The notes beneath the pieces are model-generated. The model had not been told where the DNA came from and did no database searches. It was given only the letters and a program-made list of their open reading frames with translations. A stretch of 64,000 nt of DNA from Antitrichia curtipendula (taxonomy: Eukaryota > Streptophyta > Bryopsida > Hypnales > Leucodontaceae): the NCBI GenBank assembly GCA_951230915.1, contig OX579640.1:21410981-21474980 (forward strand). Direction: 5' to 3'. Numbering within the stretch: the first letter of the stretch is position 1; every line of letters starts with the position of its first letter. Shown here one piece after another: positions 24,770 to 36,883 of this stretch. The position numbers and the translations under genes were made by a program.

Positions 24770-25565
24770 TTATCCCTTAAGTTCTTTGATTATGTTTTCC
24801 CCCAAAACGCTTGAAAACTGCCATTTTGAGCACAAGTACCAAATTTTGGAAAAAAAAACATTTTTGGACACATGTAGCCATAGAATCTTGTAGTATGCTG
24901 GTTTGAAAAGATTTGTAAAAATTTTCAGAATTTTCTACCATGTGGATTGCAAGATATTAGCGTTTGAATTGACAAAAATCCTTTTGGGGTCCCTGCAAAA
25001 AAATGGGCAGTTGCACTTCACAAGGTCACATTTGTATTAAAAAATATCAAAAATAGTAGTTACTCTTTAAATTCATCCTTCAGGACAAGTTGGCTACATG
25101 CTTGATAAAGTTCAGATCATTTGGAATTGTACAACATATAGAAAAAAAATAGTAAGCAGAAAGAAGTAGAAAATGATTCAAAATACAAAATTGTTAAGAA
25201 GTTAATTATAGAATTGAAAAAATGACAATCCCAATGGTCGTTATGCTGTAATATTGAAAATTGAATGAATTAAATGACTTTTAAGTTTAGAGTTTATTTT
25301 AGAGTAGAGAATCTATAACTGCCCGCAAACTAAAATTCCTCATAATTTTTGACTCATTAATCAAAATGGAATGATCCAAAGCTTTCCACGTCTATATAAA
25401 TCTAGAAAACCAATTTCAAATTTTTGTTTTCAGAAAAAGCCATTTTTTATAATCTGCTCGGACTGCCCGTCCAATGACATATTAGGCTATAACTTTTGAC
25501 TCATATTTCCCCAAATCTCATAAATTTTTGTTTACATGAAAAATATTCCTCGTCCACAACTTCTA
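24770..25565 (-). mobile_element. Family F element, inverted and truncated copy
   Basis: Reverse-orientation, somewhat diverged copy of the element at 25566-26508. It starts TTATCCCTTAA where the intact end reads TTAACCCCTAAAGG, and shares the blocks 'tggattgcaagatattagcgtttgaattgacaaaaatcc', 'acatttgtat', 'catgcttgataaagttcagatcatttggaattgtacaacatatag' and 'ttttagagtagagaat'. Its inner end, which should mirror the start of the neighbour, is lost or highly diverged near 25500-25565. The pair forms an imperfect ~1.7-kb palindrome. Confidence 0.75.
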
Positions 25566-26508
25566 TTAACCCCTAAAGGACCAAACACCGTTTTTTTACA
25601 ACATAGCGATTTTGGGCAGCTCACTATGACCGGAATTTTTCTTTTTTTTCTTTGAAATTTTCACATAAGATGTGCCCGAGGAGTAGCTTTAAGGTCCAAC
25701 AATTTTCGTAACTTTTGACTACATGGTTAAAAAGTGATTGCATGATATGTCATTTTCATTGTTCGGCGGGCAGCCGGGGCAGCAAAAAAAACTTCTTTAA
25801 AAATCACTTTAAAAAAAAACTAAGAATTGAAATTGGTTCTTTAGATTTTTATGTACGTGGGAGGCTTTGAATCATTCCATTCCGATCAATGAGTCAAAAG
25901 TTATGAGGATTCTTAATTTGAGGGTAGTTATGGAATCTCTACTCTAAAATAAACTTTGAAGTCCTTTATTTAACTCGATTTTCAATATTTTTGAAAAAAA
26001 ATACAAACATTGGGTGTAGATTTTTTATTACAACATTACAATTGTTGGGATTGGCATTTTTCAATTTCATAAATAAATTATTGACAATTTAGTGCTTTGA
26101 ATCATTCTCTACCTTTTCCTACTTACTATTCTTTTCCTATATGTTGTACAATTCCAAATGATCTGAAATTTTTCAAGCATGTATCCAACTTGCCTTGAAG
26201 AATAAATCCAAAGAATAACCATCATTTTGGACATTTTTTCATACAAATGTGACCTTGTGGAGGGCAGCTGCCCGTTTTCTCGCAGGGACAAAAAAAGGAT
26301 TTTTGTCAATTCAAACGCTATTATCTTGCAATCCACTTGGTGGAAAATTCTGAATTTTTTTTCCACATCTTCTTAAACAAGTTTACTACAAGATCCTACA
26401 GCTACAAGTGTCCAAAAATGTTTTTTTTCTAAAATTTGGCACTAGTATTAGAAATGGCAGTTCTGGAGCGGTTTTGGTGAAAACATAGTCAAAAACCTTT
26501 AGGGGTTA
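25566..26508 (+). mobile_element. Family F element, complete copy
   Basis: 943 bp with ends TTAACCCCTAAAGG and CCTTTAGGGGTTAA, a 14-bp perfect terminal inverted repeat. Closely related in the same orientation to 56312-57273. Shared internal blocks include 'acaccgttttt', 'ttttcacataagatgtgccc', 'attgttcggcgggcag', 'aaactttgaa', 'gccaatccc'-type text and 'aaaaatgttttttt'. No long open frame, so it is non-autonomous and its superfamily is not clear from ends alone. Confidence 0.8.
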
Positions 26509-26599
26509 AAATTTGAGCCTAAAATATGCAAATTTCTAGTCATAAGTACCTACCCAAAATTGCTATTTTGCTAAAAATGGTAGGCTAGTCCTTTAGAGG

Positions 26600-26915
26600 T
26601 TAAGGTAGGTGCACCACTAATTAAATTATCACTTTGTCTTAAAGCACCATGAGTCAATAGATCTTCACTTTGTCTACATCTTTTAAATCAATATGTTACT
26701 ATTGTTGAAGAAACAATTTTAGAACATCTACCAAGAAAACTATGACCCTTTGTAACTTTTGAACACGATATTCAAATGTCGCATTCTTTGGTGCGTCAGA
26801 ACCTCCTTTCATTTTCATATAATAAACTAAAAAACTAAAATTTGATTGTTCTAATAATAGTAAATGTGCAACTATGGACAGTAGAAAAAGTGACGGTTTT
26901 GGGTGTCCCTACCTT
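26600..26915 (+). mobile_element. MITE family C, copy 3
   Basis: Bounded by TTAAGGTAGGTGCACC and GGGTGTCCCTACCTT. It shares the family blocks 'aacttttgaacacgatattcaaatg', 'ttggtgcgtcagaacctcctttc' and 'ctaataatagtaa' with copies at 2298-2574 and 17017-17352. No coding capacity. Confidence 0.7.
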
Positions 26916-28431
26916 GGATGCCAAGCTTCGGTCCACGGGGCAATATTGTCCCTCGATCGCCACCGACATGGCTGATCTGGCAAGCCCTAACAGGCTGGTC
27001 CGAGGTAATCCCACGATGACCTGGGTTGAGAACCGGTGAAAGAATATGCCGGCGGGTACAACGCCCTCTCCGGGACAGGATCAACGCGAAAACGGAAGAA
27101 AGAGAAAGGTCAGGGCTCCCAAAGACACGACAGAGCTCAAGCGCCTCTTCTGCAGGACGGAGCCACCCACAATCATTCTCTCCCCCTCTCGCAATAGTAA
27201 TCTTAGTCGTAAACTTACGGCGTCATGGCCATGGATCCAGCCCTGTCGCCCCAATTCTAACTTTGACATAGGCCGATTCACATTCTCGCAAGCACCCGAA
27301 TTTGCATCCCGGAAGAAGAAGCAGAAACCGAGAACACCCACCAACCCATTCACGCGCCAGGAGCTTCGTCACATTGCTACCTGCACGGTGAATCTTCTAT
27401 TTTTGCGAGGTGCTTGTGTTTCATTGCCAGTACTGGCAGCATTGCGAATCTACGCAATTTGTCAAGGAAGCGTGCATTCCTGCGCTCTTCATCATGCTTG
27501 CAGTGCCTGCTTGCCATGGCCCTGCTACCCATCTGCTATCTTCTTCAAATCAGGTGCTTCAAAATCTCCGTCTGTCTCTCTGGGTAGGGTTCGCTCTGGT
27601 TTGATCAAAACGGAGTGAAAGATTGTTTATTGGAATCCAAGGTCAATGTGATGCTTGGTTGGAAAGATCGTGCTTCTTGAGACGATGAGGCTCTTTTGTT
27701 GCAGGCTGTACGGAATTGAGGTTGTTTTGGTGTGGTGGTTTCGTAATTTTCAAGGTGAAACTCCAGTTGAGGAGGGTGGGGAAGAGAGGTGGGAGTTGTA
27801 CTGGGAAGAGACATGGTTCTGTTTTGTGAGCACTATTTTGAATTTGCTCAGGATTTTGATGCAATGCAGGTTGAAGGCAGACGCATAGCATGCTGGGACG
27901 TTCTAGGGGGGCAGCGCTTTCAGAGGTCGATGTGGGGCGTTGGAAGAGTGAGTTTCGGACTCGTGGCTGTTTCATCAGTTTATATTAGGGCTTGTCAGAG
28001 TTTGCGATTTTAGCTCTGGAATTCTGTCATTTGTTTTCCATTAGGGTTGTCAAAGTTTCAGCTCCGTGGTTCTGTCATTTGTTTATATTAGGGGTTGTGA
28101 GAGTTTTGTTTTCAACTCTGGCTCCGAGCGATGTTGAGGCTCAGAATCTTTCTCAAATTAGTAGTCCCTTTGAAGAGATTTCAATGTGCTATTCTCGGAG
28201 TGTCTCAGCACAAGTCTTGAGCTTTGACACCCGCTTTTCAAATCTTGACCAATCAAACCGACTTTGTCTTCTTCCAGCTGTTCGCCTGTAACTCGTTTTG
28301 GGGCATGTACAATTAGCCCCTCTTTAATCGCACTGCCTTAAAGAGACAAATAGGATCTTGTCACCTGTTCCCAACTTGTGAAAGTCTCTCCCAATCTGAG
28401 GTGTACGCGGAATGAGAGATTCACAGGAGAT
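26916..28431. promoter_or_regulatory. Upstream region of the branching-enzyme gene
   Basis: Contains a GC-richer block (26920-27600) in which both strands stay open for up to 190 codons but no domain is seen. Around 27970-28110 there are three imperfect ~48-bp units of the type 'ctgtcatttgttt...attaggg.ttgt.agagttt'. The stretch from 28230 on is also present, inverted, at the pseudogene (up to 6208). Probably promoter and 5' untranslated sequence, possibly with non-coding exons. Confidence 0.4.
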
Positions 28432-28556
28432 ATGGGGAATATAGAATTGCAGAGTGTTCAATTAGAGAGGATCGAGTGTGGAGATCCAACTTGTGAAAGA
28501 TTTCCCAATCAGATGTGTACGCAACATGAGAGATTCGCAGGAGATATTCGGAATAA
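28371..28556 (+). repeat. Internal duplication in proposed first exon
   Basis: Two ~66-bp units, at about 28371-28440 and 28490-28556, share 'acttgtgaaag', 'tcccaatc', 'gtgtacgc' and 'atgagagattc.caggagatat'. The proposed coding frame reads through the second unit and the end of the first. Both units are also in the pseudogene arm. Confidence 0.65.
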
Positions 28557-31500
28557 GCAAGTACAGAATGTGCCATCAGAGAAAGTGAGTTTTGAGCCGT
28601 AACTTTGGAGTCCTGTCTGCTTTTGTTCATGTATGTTTTCCACAATTTGCAGCAAACGCGAAGCTTGAGCTTCAAGGCCAGCTCTCCTTCTTCCCCAGTG
28701 AAGGCCACAAGTTTGAAGACGGATAAGTCAGACAAGCCAGCCGGATGGAAGGACACGAGCCAAGTGGCGGAGGAGAAGTTGGGGGTGGTGGAGGTGGACC
28801 CGATGCTCGCCGCTCACCAGAACCATCTCCGTTACCGAATGCAAGAGTTCGTGAAACGGAAGTCCGACATTGAGAAGGTGGAGGGAAGCTTGGCCGACTT
28901 CGCCAAAGGTGAGCCTGACTTTCTCGCACATTCCATTCTTGAATACCATGGAATATAGGCCACTGGTGAAACAGGAATGTAGGGTCTCGGAAGGACTTTA
29001 GGGCCTTTGATCCCGTACATTACATTGCAAGCCTGTTGCGCTGTCAATCATTGTTAGAATGCAAGTATTTAGAAACAATGTATCCTTTCAGTTGATTGGG
29101 TTGCTCAAGGAATGAAAAGGAATGCCTTCCAGAATGCAATGCAATTGGGGTTTAGTCGCGAGAAAGTTTTGTGTGACTGTGCACAACAGCATTAAGAGCG
29201 TCATCCCCAAAGTTAGACTTACTGAATTCTGCATCTTGGAAAAACTGTGTTTTGAGCTTTAGGGATTTCAATGCCGAAGTTCGTTGCGTATCTATCTAAT
29301 GATGACGTCGTCACCTAGCTTGTTGTAACTCTAGTAATCTGCAATGAGGATTGCATCTCAGAGATGGGCCTGAGGCTTTTAATCAACCTTTAGTGGACCT
29401 TGAAGCCTAAATTTGGCCTCTTGTATTTTAAAGAAGTTTCGAGTAGGTCATATGTGGCTTTCTTTGTGCAATAATTGAAGTTTTTTTCTTCTCTGACCCA
29501 TGCAATGTTCTTGCTGATTCTGGTGACTCTAAACTTTGGTTCCATCTGAATTATGTTTTTCTCAATATTATCAATTCAATTAATCATGAACCCTCGAGTC
29601 CTTTGGATTAATCCTAAATTGCGGAATCTGATTGCGTCTCTGAAATTCTATGGGTCAACATTATTCCCTTATTGGATGTTATTCTACGTAATGTTTCCGC
29701 GAAGTTCAACTTATCAGTTTATCAGTTCAACTTATGTGAAGCTCACCTCAAATTCAGACTTGTTTGTACAGAAGTTTTTTTTATTGAGCTTTATGTTGGA
29801 AAGTAGGTGTCCAGTACCGAGGTGCTGACAGGGACTTTGTTGTTGTGTAGGTTATGAGAAGTATGGGTTTACCCGAGAAGAAGATTGCATCGTGTATCAG
29901 GAGTGGGCTCCCGCAGCAGCGTGAGTTTTTCCTTACTATTCATGATTCTTGACTGCGAATCTGGATATCGCTTTCATTACACCCACCCCAGGCGACTGTC
30001 CATTTCTTTTCCCAATGTGTAATCTTTGTCTTAATTACCCCGAAGTGCCTCAACTGAAATTCGAAAGCCCTCTCTGGAATTGAAGGTACTACTGGTAGTC
30101 GATTATTGCAAGTTCTAAACTGTATTTGTCCGACATGATTTCATCTTTCTGCTGTACAATTTGTTGCTTTCCTTGACGCTTTGTAAGCGATTTATTTCAT
30201 CTCCTGAAGACATGGAAGCAACCACTGTTGGTCATTTGGTCACTTCGTGGTTAGTTACAAAGCTATTGCCTTGAGCATTGCTACACCGGATTGGTGCACA
30301 TCTTTTTATGATCGAAACTCCTGTTTTGTTGTCTCGGGACCAAAGGGGAGGAAGCTTTGCATTGAAAAAAGCTCCATAGACAGTGATTTTGAGGACGTTC
30401 AGGTATTCTGGAGTTTTAAAAGCGAGCCGGTGCTGCAGTTTGCTAGGGCCTCTCGAAGAGTAGCTGCTTGGTAGTAGTAGCACCAAAGTGAGTTTTTGCA
30501 GGATCCCTATTTGATATTGAAATCTGATCCTTTTTGTTTTTGTGCACAGGGCTGCTCAGTTGATTGGTGACTTCAATAACTGGGATGGCAGCAAACATGG
30601 CATGAAAAGAGACGAGTTCGGTGTGTGGTCGATCCGTTTGGCTGACGAGGGCGGTGTTTCTGTCATCCCTCATGGCTCCAAAGTGAAGTTCAGGATGCAG
30701 AAGGGTGATGGGACTTGGGTTGATCGTCTTCCTGCTTGGATCAAATTTGCGGTGGTGGATCCTAATGTCTTCGCTGCGTACTACGATGGTGTCTACTGGA
30801 ACCCGCCTGCATCTGAAAGGTACAATCTTTACGTGTTTATTATTGTTGTGGCCATCGTTGTTTCACATTACTCTCATGAGAAGAAACAAGTAAATGGGCT
30901 TGAAATGCCATCCCCCCAAACCAGTCATTCCCATTGCTTCATGAACAGCGTTCCTAAGCTGGGATCCTCCATTTCCGTCTGTTTGAGCATTTTGGCATGT
31001 ATGGTGGGAAAGAATGTTGGAAATGCTATATTCCTCGTGAAGATGTTAAAGAAAACAATCACGTTTCTGGTCCTCGAAATGTACTTTTGAAAATCGATTT
31101 GTAGGAACGCCCACTTCTATCTTCTATAGGGAGCTATTTTCCACTTTCAGTTGAATCCTAAATCATTTCACAATCAGTTCATTTATTTTTAGGTCATGGG
31201 TTCAGGGAGGTGATGGAAATGGGTGCTTCCATCGTATTCCTCGCATTGTTTTTCTCAGCAGCGTCGTTTTTCTCTTCCATATTGTCGTGACTGATATTAT
31301 TACTCTCAATAATGACGCCTTTTCATGTCTACAATGCTACTATTGACTCAGGTTCCCGAAATCCTACATATTCTCGTATTCTAATGTGCCTGGGTTGCAG
31401 ATATGAGTTCAAGCATCCCCGAGTACCAAAGCCAGCAGCGCCGCTCATTTATGAAGCGCATGTGGGAATGAGCTCCAAAGAGCCCCAAGTGGCGTCCTAC

Positions 31501-34500
31501 AGGCAGTTTGCAGACGAAATGCTGCCTCGGATTAAGGCTAACAATTACAACACCATTCAGCTGATGGCAATCATGGAGCATGCTTACTACGGTTGCTTTG
31601 GGTACCATGTCACGAATTTCTTCGCTGCCAGCAGCCGCTGTGGGACTCCCGAGGATCTCAAGTATTTGATAGACAAAGCTCATTCAATGGGGCTCCGTGT
31701 GTTGATGGACGTGGTTCACAGCCACGCTAGCACAAATGCTGTGGATGGGTTGGCGGGGTACGACTTGGGCCAGGCTGCTCAGGACTCGTACTTCCACACA
31801 GGTACAGTGATGTTGTTTTCTTAGGTGCAGTTATATCGTTATGTTTTTACAACATTAGAAGGTGGAAAATGTTTTTTTAAAGCAGGAAATACAACATTTT
31901 ATAATTAGTGCATTTGTTTACAACTTTTGATTGCCATTTAGGCCATTTAGACTTGCCTCCAAAAGCTCCTTCGATAAGATTAGGCAAGAATTAGCGAAGC
32001 CTTCAACCTTTGATAGCCATGTTACCAGAAAACTCTAGATTCTTCAAATCTTTTAAAGCAACTGATTATGTTTGAGACTGTTTTTGGCTCGTTTAGACTT
32101 CCTTTATGTAGTCCACCCCACACTGTCGGCTAGTTGCCCTCAAATGTCATCGTTGGCTAAAGTTTGTGCACCACAATTTCATTCCACAGGTGCCCGGGGG
32201 TACCACAAACTGTGGGACAGCCGCCTATTCAACTACGGCTCCTGGGAGGTACAGCGTTTCCTGCTTTCCAATCTGAGGTGGTGGATGGAGGAGTACATGT
32301 TTGATGGCTTCCGCTTCGACGGCATCACGTCGATGCTGTACCACCACCACGGCCTCAACATGTGCTTCACGGGAAACTACAACGAGTATTTCAGTGAATC
32401 CACGGACACTGAAGCAGTGATGTATTTGATGCTTGCGAACGAGCTTGTCCACTCTATATACCCTGACGCTACAGTCATTGCGGAAGACGTCTCAGGCATG
32501 CCCACTCTCTGCCGGCCTGTGGCCGAAGGAGGTGTGGGCTTTGATTACCGCTTGGCTATGGCGATTCCTGACAAGTGGATTCAGTACCTGAAAGAGAGGA
32601 AGGATGAAGAATGGTCTATGGGCGATATTGTGTATACGCTGGTGAATCGGAGGTACACTGAGGCGTGTGTTGGTTACGCCGAGAGCCACGATCAGGTACT
32701 GACAGTCATTGAGGTCTTGTTCCCGTTTTGGGGAGGATTCTAATGCACTAAAGTATGTAGTGTTTAGATTCTGTTTGAAGAAATTATGAATTGTTGAAAT
32801 AGTAGGGTCTCAATCAGGAGCCTAGACTACTGCATTTGATTTATAAGTACTGCATTGACACCGGATCAGATGGAAGGATCTTTGATTTTTGATAGAACCA
32901 AGTATTGATTATCATCTCTTGCAAGTAATGGATTTTGATCACATTTTTAGGTAGGTCTTGTCCCATTTTGAGAGGATTTCAATGCATCAAAAAATGTAAA
33001 CTATGTGGATAAAGTATGAGTACGTTATGAATGGTTGAAGTCTGAAGTAATAAGGTCCCAATCATGAGCTTAGACTACTACTTGTATACCAGAAGTATTG
33101 CATCTATGAGGTATCATTTGGGAATGTCTTTGCTTGATATAGAATGTAAAAGTTGATTTCATTTCTTACAAGTCATTTTTTTACAGGGGTGACTTTTCAA
33201 CTCAAAGGAAAACGAACCCAACGGAAGGGTTTCTACCTTACTGTAGTTGTTATATATTTCAATCTGAAATACAACTTTCTAACTCCTTTTGGTGTTTTTT
33301 GCAGTCTATGGTTGGTGATAAGACGTTTGCATTTTTATTGATGGACAAGGAAATGTACTACAGTATGTCAGCTCTACAACCGGCAAATCTGGCTGTGGAT
33401 CGAGGAATTGCACTCCATAAGGTCCATCTCTGTTTTTTTCTCACGTTACAGTTTTTCATGTTTATTTGTTTTATTTAATTTTTCCACGGTTTACAGTAGT
33501 CAAGTTATTGAAAGCTTTTTTGAACTGCAGATGATTCACTTTATTACCATGGCTCTCGGTGGGGAGGGTTACTTGAATTTCATGGGAAATGAGGTATACA
33601 TTTTATAGTTGGCATTGGAGTTGTTTGATTTGTAAATTTTAGATTCACATATTAGTTTCTTATATGGTGTCTCATTGTAAGATACTAGGTCTTTTGCTAG
33701 TGCCTATTCTTCCCCTTTTCTCACCATAAAATATCGAGAGAATCTTCGTCTCCATATGGAAGATATTATCTTTTTCTAATTAAGAGCTTGTTTGTGAGTT
33801 ACAGTTCGGCCACCCAGAGTGGATTGACTTCCCTAGACAAGGCAATAACTGGTCATTTGACAAATGCCGAAGGCGGTGGGACCTCTTGGAACAGGATCAT
33901 CTCCGTTACAAGGTATGTTTTTGAAAGTGTGCCCTCTAAAAAGGACCATTTAGTCCAAATATTGCTCTTGTTTATATTTCACAGTCCACAGTTTTTTTGG
34001 GGTCACATGGGGACTTTCTTTCTTTGGTCAATTCTATCTATTTTTGGACCAACACATGCAATGTTCTTCATTGATTGTGGGGATATAAACTTTGTCACCT
34101 TTTGAGTTATATTTTCCACAATATGATCAATCAAATTAGCCGTTTTAAAACAGTGAGCTCTTGGTCCTTCCGGGTTTAATCGTAATCTTTTTCAATGGTG
34201 CTGGCGATGTCGTCTAGTTTGCCATGCTATAGTTTTATTTTGCATTTGTTACCACACCTTCTGTAGCAAACCATAGATCTCAAAGTACGTGGGATTTTAG
34301 TTGAACATTCAGCCTTAACATTCAGCATTCAGGACGAAGGAGACCACTTTTTGACCTCCTGAACTTTTAGCAGTTTTGAAGTGTTAAATATGAGGATTTC
34401 TATTTTTTCAAATAATTATTTCTTTGAGCCTGCACATGCTATTTTTCTTCACTCAATGTACTGATATGAAGATTTTTTACTTGGAGTTTATACTTTTCAC

Positions 34501-36883
34501 AGTATGATCAATCAAAATTAGCATTTCAAAATCATGAATATGTCGTCCTTAAAAGGGGTTAAACATTGTGGTTGTGGTTCTGCAATGATCTGACAGTGAT
34601 TTGTTTCTTCTGACAGTTCATGAATGCTTTCAATAGAGCGATGATTGCACTTGCTGAAGACTTCCAATTCGTGAGTTCCTCAAAGCAGTACATCTCCTGT
34701 ACAAGTGAGACAGAAAAGGTCAGGAATCTCTCTCTTGCTCATCTTTAAGAGCCCTAAACCCTAATACCAGTTATCAATTGTGAGTAACAATATGTTAACC
34801 ATTATTCATGAACTAAACAACAGATCTAATGTTAATAAGATCGCTGGTGTATCCAAGTTCTATCAATTTTTAAAATTCATAACACTGATATTTCATCCCA
34901 TATTTCATCCCATATAATGTTCAATTCCATTCGATTAATACTTAGAATTGAAGACTTGACTTTCATCCATATATATCTAACACCAGCGGGAGTTCAAAAA
35001 GTCTAACCATGCCCTTTGCATTCGATGCAGGAGTAGCTAGCTAATAACTCATGCAGATGTTTTAACTTATAATAAGGCAACCGTTATATAAGCTTAATTG
35101 TGCATCATGTCATGAGATTTCCTTAGCTATGTCTAAGCTAGAGTCTCATTACAGTTTTTTTTGCTTTACTTTCATCATTATTAACCCTAAGGTGCCTAAA
35201 TGGTCAAAGTGTCCATTTTCATATGTATAGGAGTTGAACTGAATGATTTTGGAAGCTTTGAGGGAAAAAGAGAAATATATCAATAGGGTGAAGAAATCAA
35301 TAATAGAAAGAAAGAAAATATTGTCGAAGTTCCTATTATTGGCTATGAACTTCCAAAGTGGATTTTTCCATTTCTTAATTCAAGAGTTGAATTACCTAAT
35401 GATGGTGTTTGTGTAAAGTATTGAATTGGTTGCTTTTGCAATTCTTTTGACTCTCTCACTAAACTTGTGTTTGGGTGATTTCTAGCTCATTGTATTCGAA
35501 AGAGGAGACTTGGTCTTTGTCTTTAACTTCCATCCAACAAGAACATACTCGGGGTAAGGTGTACACAATGGAATGGGAGATTATGATTATATTGAGTTTT
35601 GTAACATTGTGACATTCAATATCCTTGCATGTGTAAGAGGCATTAGCAAAGTACTTTTGCTAGGATTCAAGGAAGGTGGTTTAGAACCCTTGCACTTTTT
35701 ATTGAAGTCCTTACTATGCAACTTCTTGAGACATTCGAGCGTGATAGTGAGAGTATGATTGTGAGTGAATGTCATGAGAGCATGATAGAGAGTTTCATAC
35801 TCGGTACATCATTTTCCTAGGTTAGAGTACAAAGGGTTTGATATTAGAGAAAGTGGTGCTGCTCCAGAGGGCTGGATGTTTTTCTCATACTACATGCAAT
35901 TTTGTTCTATGTAGGATGAAGGTGGGCTGTGAAGTTCCTGGGAAATATCGAATCTGTTTGGATAGCGATGATAGGGAGTTTGGAGGTCACTCCCGGGTAA
36001 GTGTTGATTGCCAACCACATTTTGAGCAGGGATTAAACGTACTAGCTTAGGGGTTTGCATTTCAGGTCCATGGGTTGTGTGAATAATGGTTTTGGTTCTT
36101 TGGGCATTTAACTTAGGATATTAATTGACTTCGTACAAACTCATTTCTATCAAAAATTGCCCTTCAATGGATAAGTGCTGCTGCTGATGAAAAGAGGTTG
36201 TTTAACAACAGATCAATGTCTTAACATTCCATTCTATATGTGCACCGCTTGACCCATGTTTCCTATTCTTTTTTCATTTTGTAGGTGGACCACAATGTTG
36301 ATCACTTTACTAATCCCGAGGGGGAGGCAGGGAAGCCAGAGACTAATTTCAACAACCGACCTCACTCCTTCATGGTTATGTCTCCCAGTCGCAGTTGCCA
36401 GGTGAGCAATCTTTCTCTTCATTACAATGGTGAATTCAGTGACATTGACATGGGTTCAGCCACTTGACTGAATCCTTGGATCTAAATTGTTTCTCGTTCT
36501 TGAAGCCTTGTGAACTTGACCACAATTTTGGCACTTTGAAACATGCCATTTGAATTATATTGACCATCTCTTTGGTTTCTGCTCGACACAAAACCCCATT
36601 AGACTCTCCAAATTTGCCACTTATGAGTGTTGTTCATTATTCACTTAGTTTTGAACTTTTGAGGATTTACTTAGAATTCAAATAGACGCACTTGAGATAT
36701 GACACATCTATTTCATCATGTTTATATTCTTTGCATTGTAAGTTGACGTCTTGGAATTTCGTATTGAACATGATAATTAGATCCTTTTGTATACACAATC
36801 TCTTCTATCTGGTACCTCCCTGACATGCCACTAATTTAAAGCTTCTTTCATGATTGTAGGTATATTACAAAGTATTGGAATGA
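28432..36883 (+). CDS. SBE: 1,4-alpha-glucan (starch) branching enzyme, GH13
   Basis: Cuts alpha-1,4-glucan chains and rejoins them by alpha-1,6 links, making branched starch or glycogen. Proposed exons: 28432-28584 (uncertain), 28653-28908, 29851-29920, 30550-30819, 31401-31801, 32190-32695, 33305-33421, 33531-33593, 33805-33912, 34617-34718, 35486-35553, 35915-35996, 36285-36401, 36860-36883. They total 2,337 nt, 778 residues plus TGA, in frame. The N-terminal carbohydrate-binding part ([29 protein letters not shown]) precedes the GH13 barrel: [40 protein letters not shown] (nucleophile Asp427), [10 protein letters not shown] (acid/base Glu482), YAESHDQ (Asp551), then [14 protein letters not shown] and [20 protein letters not shown]. 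It looks catalytically complete. The first exon rests on an open frame with the only in-frame ATG and a matching donor; it is not an obvious plastid transit peptide, so the real start may be elsewhere. Introns hold several dispersed repeats. Confidence 0.92.
29380..29625 (+). repeat. Dispersed repeat D in SBE intron 2
   Basis: Member of the repeat family described at 11455-11690: 'tttggcctcttg', 'gtaggtcatatgtgg', 'atgcaatgttcttgctgattctgg', 'atattatcaattcaattaatcatgaaccctcgagtcc'. The pseudogene arm holds the matching copy at about 4830-5080, so the insertion predates the inverted duplication. Confidence 0.6.
33985..34175 (+). repeat. Dispersed repeat D in SBE intron 9
   Basis: Shares 'ggactttctttcttt', 'catgcaatgttcttcattgattgtggggatataaa', 'gttatattttccacaatatgatcaatcaaatt' and 'gtgagctcttggtcc' with the other family members. 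Confidence 0.6.
34400..34560 (+). repeat. Dispersed repeat D, second copy in SBE intron 9
   Basis: Shares 'gcacatgctatttttcttcactcaatgtactgatatgaa', 'cacagtatgatcaatcaaaattagcatttcaaaatcatgaat' with the copy about 400 bp upstream; more diverged than it. Confidence 0.55.

Larger units (their letters stand above)
28230..35770 (+). repeat. Functional arm of the inverted duplication
   Basis: Counterpart of the minus-strand pseudogene at 2640-6208. The match begins at CCCGCTTTTCAAATCTTGAC, runs nearly unbroken to about 30470 (intron 3), skips to about 32573 (within exon 6), continues in weaker form to about 33200, skips to about 35165, and fades near 35770. The arms are separated by about 22 kb. 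Confidence 0.85.

Noticed and set aside
27046..27618. Open frame of 190 codons in the GC-rich region upstream of SBE
   Set aside because: Overlapping open frames exist on both strands, there is no domain or splice support, and the first third is low-complexity basic sequence. Probably upstream or untranslated DNA.
30247..30474. Open frame inside SBE intron 3 that is conserved in the pseudogene arm
   Set aside because: Conservation is explained by the young age of this part of the duplication. It is interrupted by an indel in the other arm and interrupts the enzyme if translated.
28230..35770. The SBE inverted pair as a designed hairpin that silences the gene
   Set aside because: The arms are 22 kb apart with other genes between them, so one transcript joining them is unlikely; no evidence beyond the arrangement.
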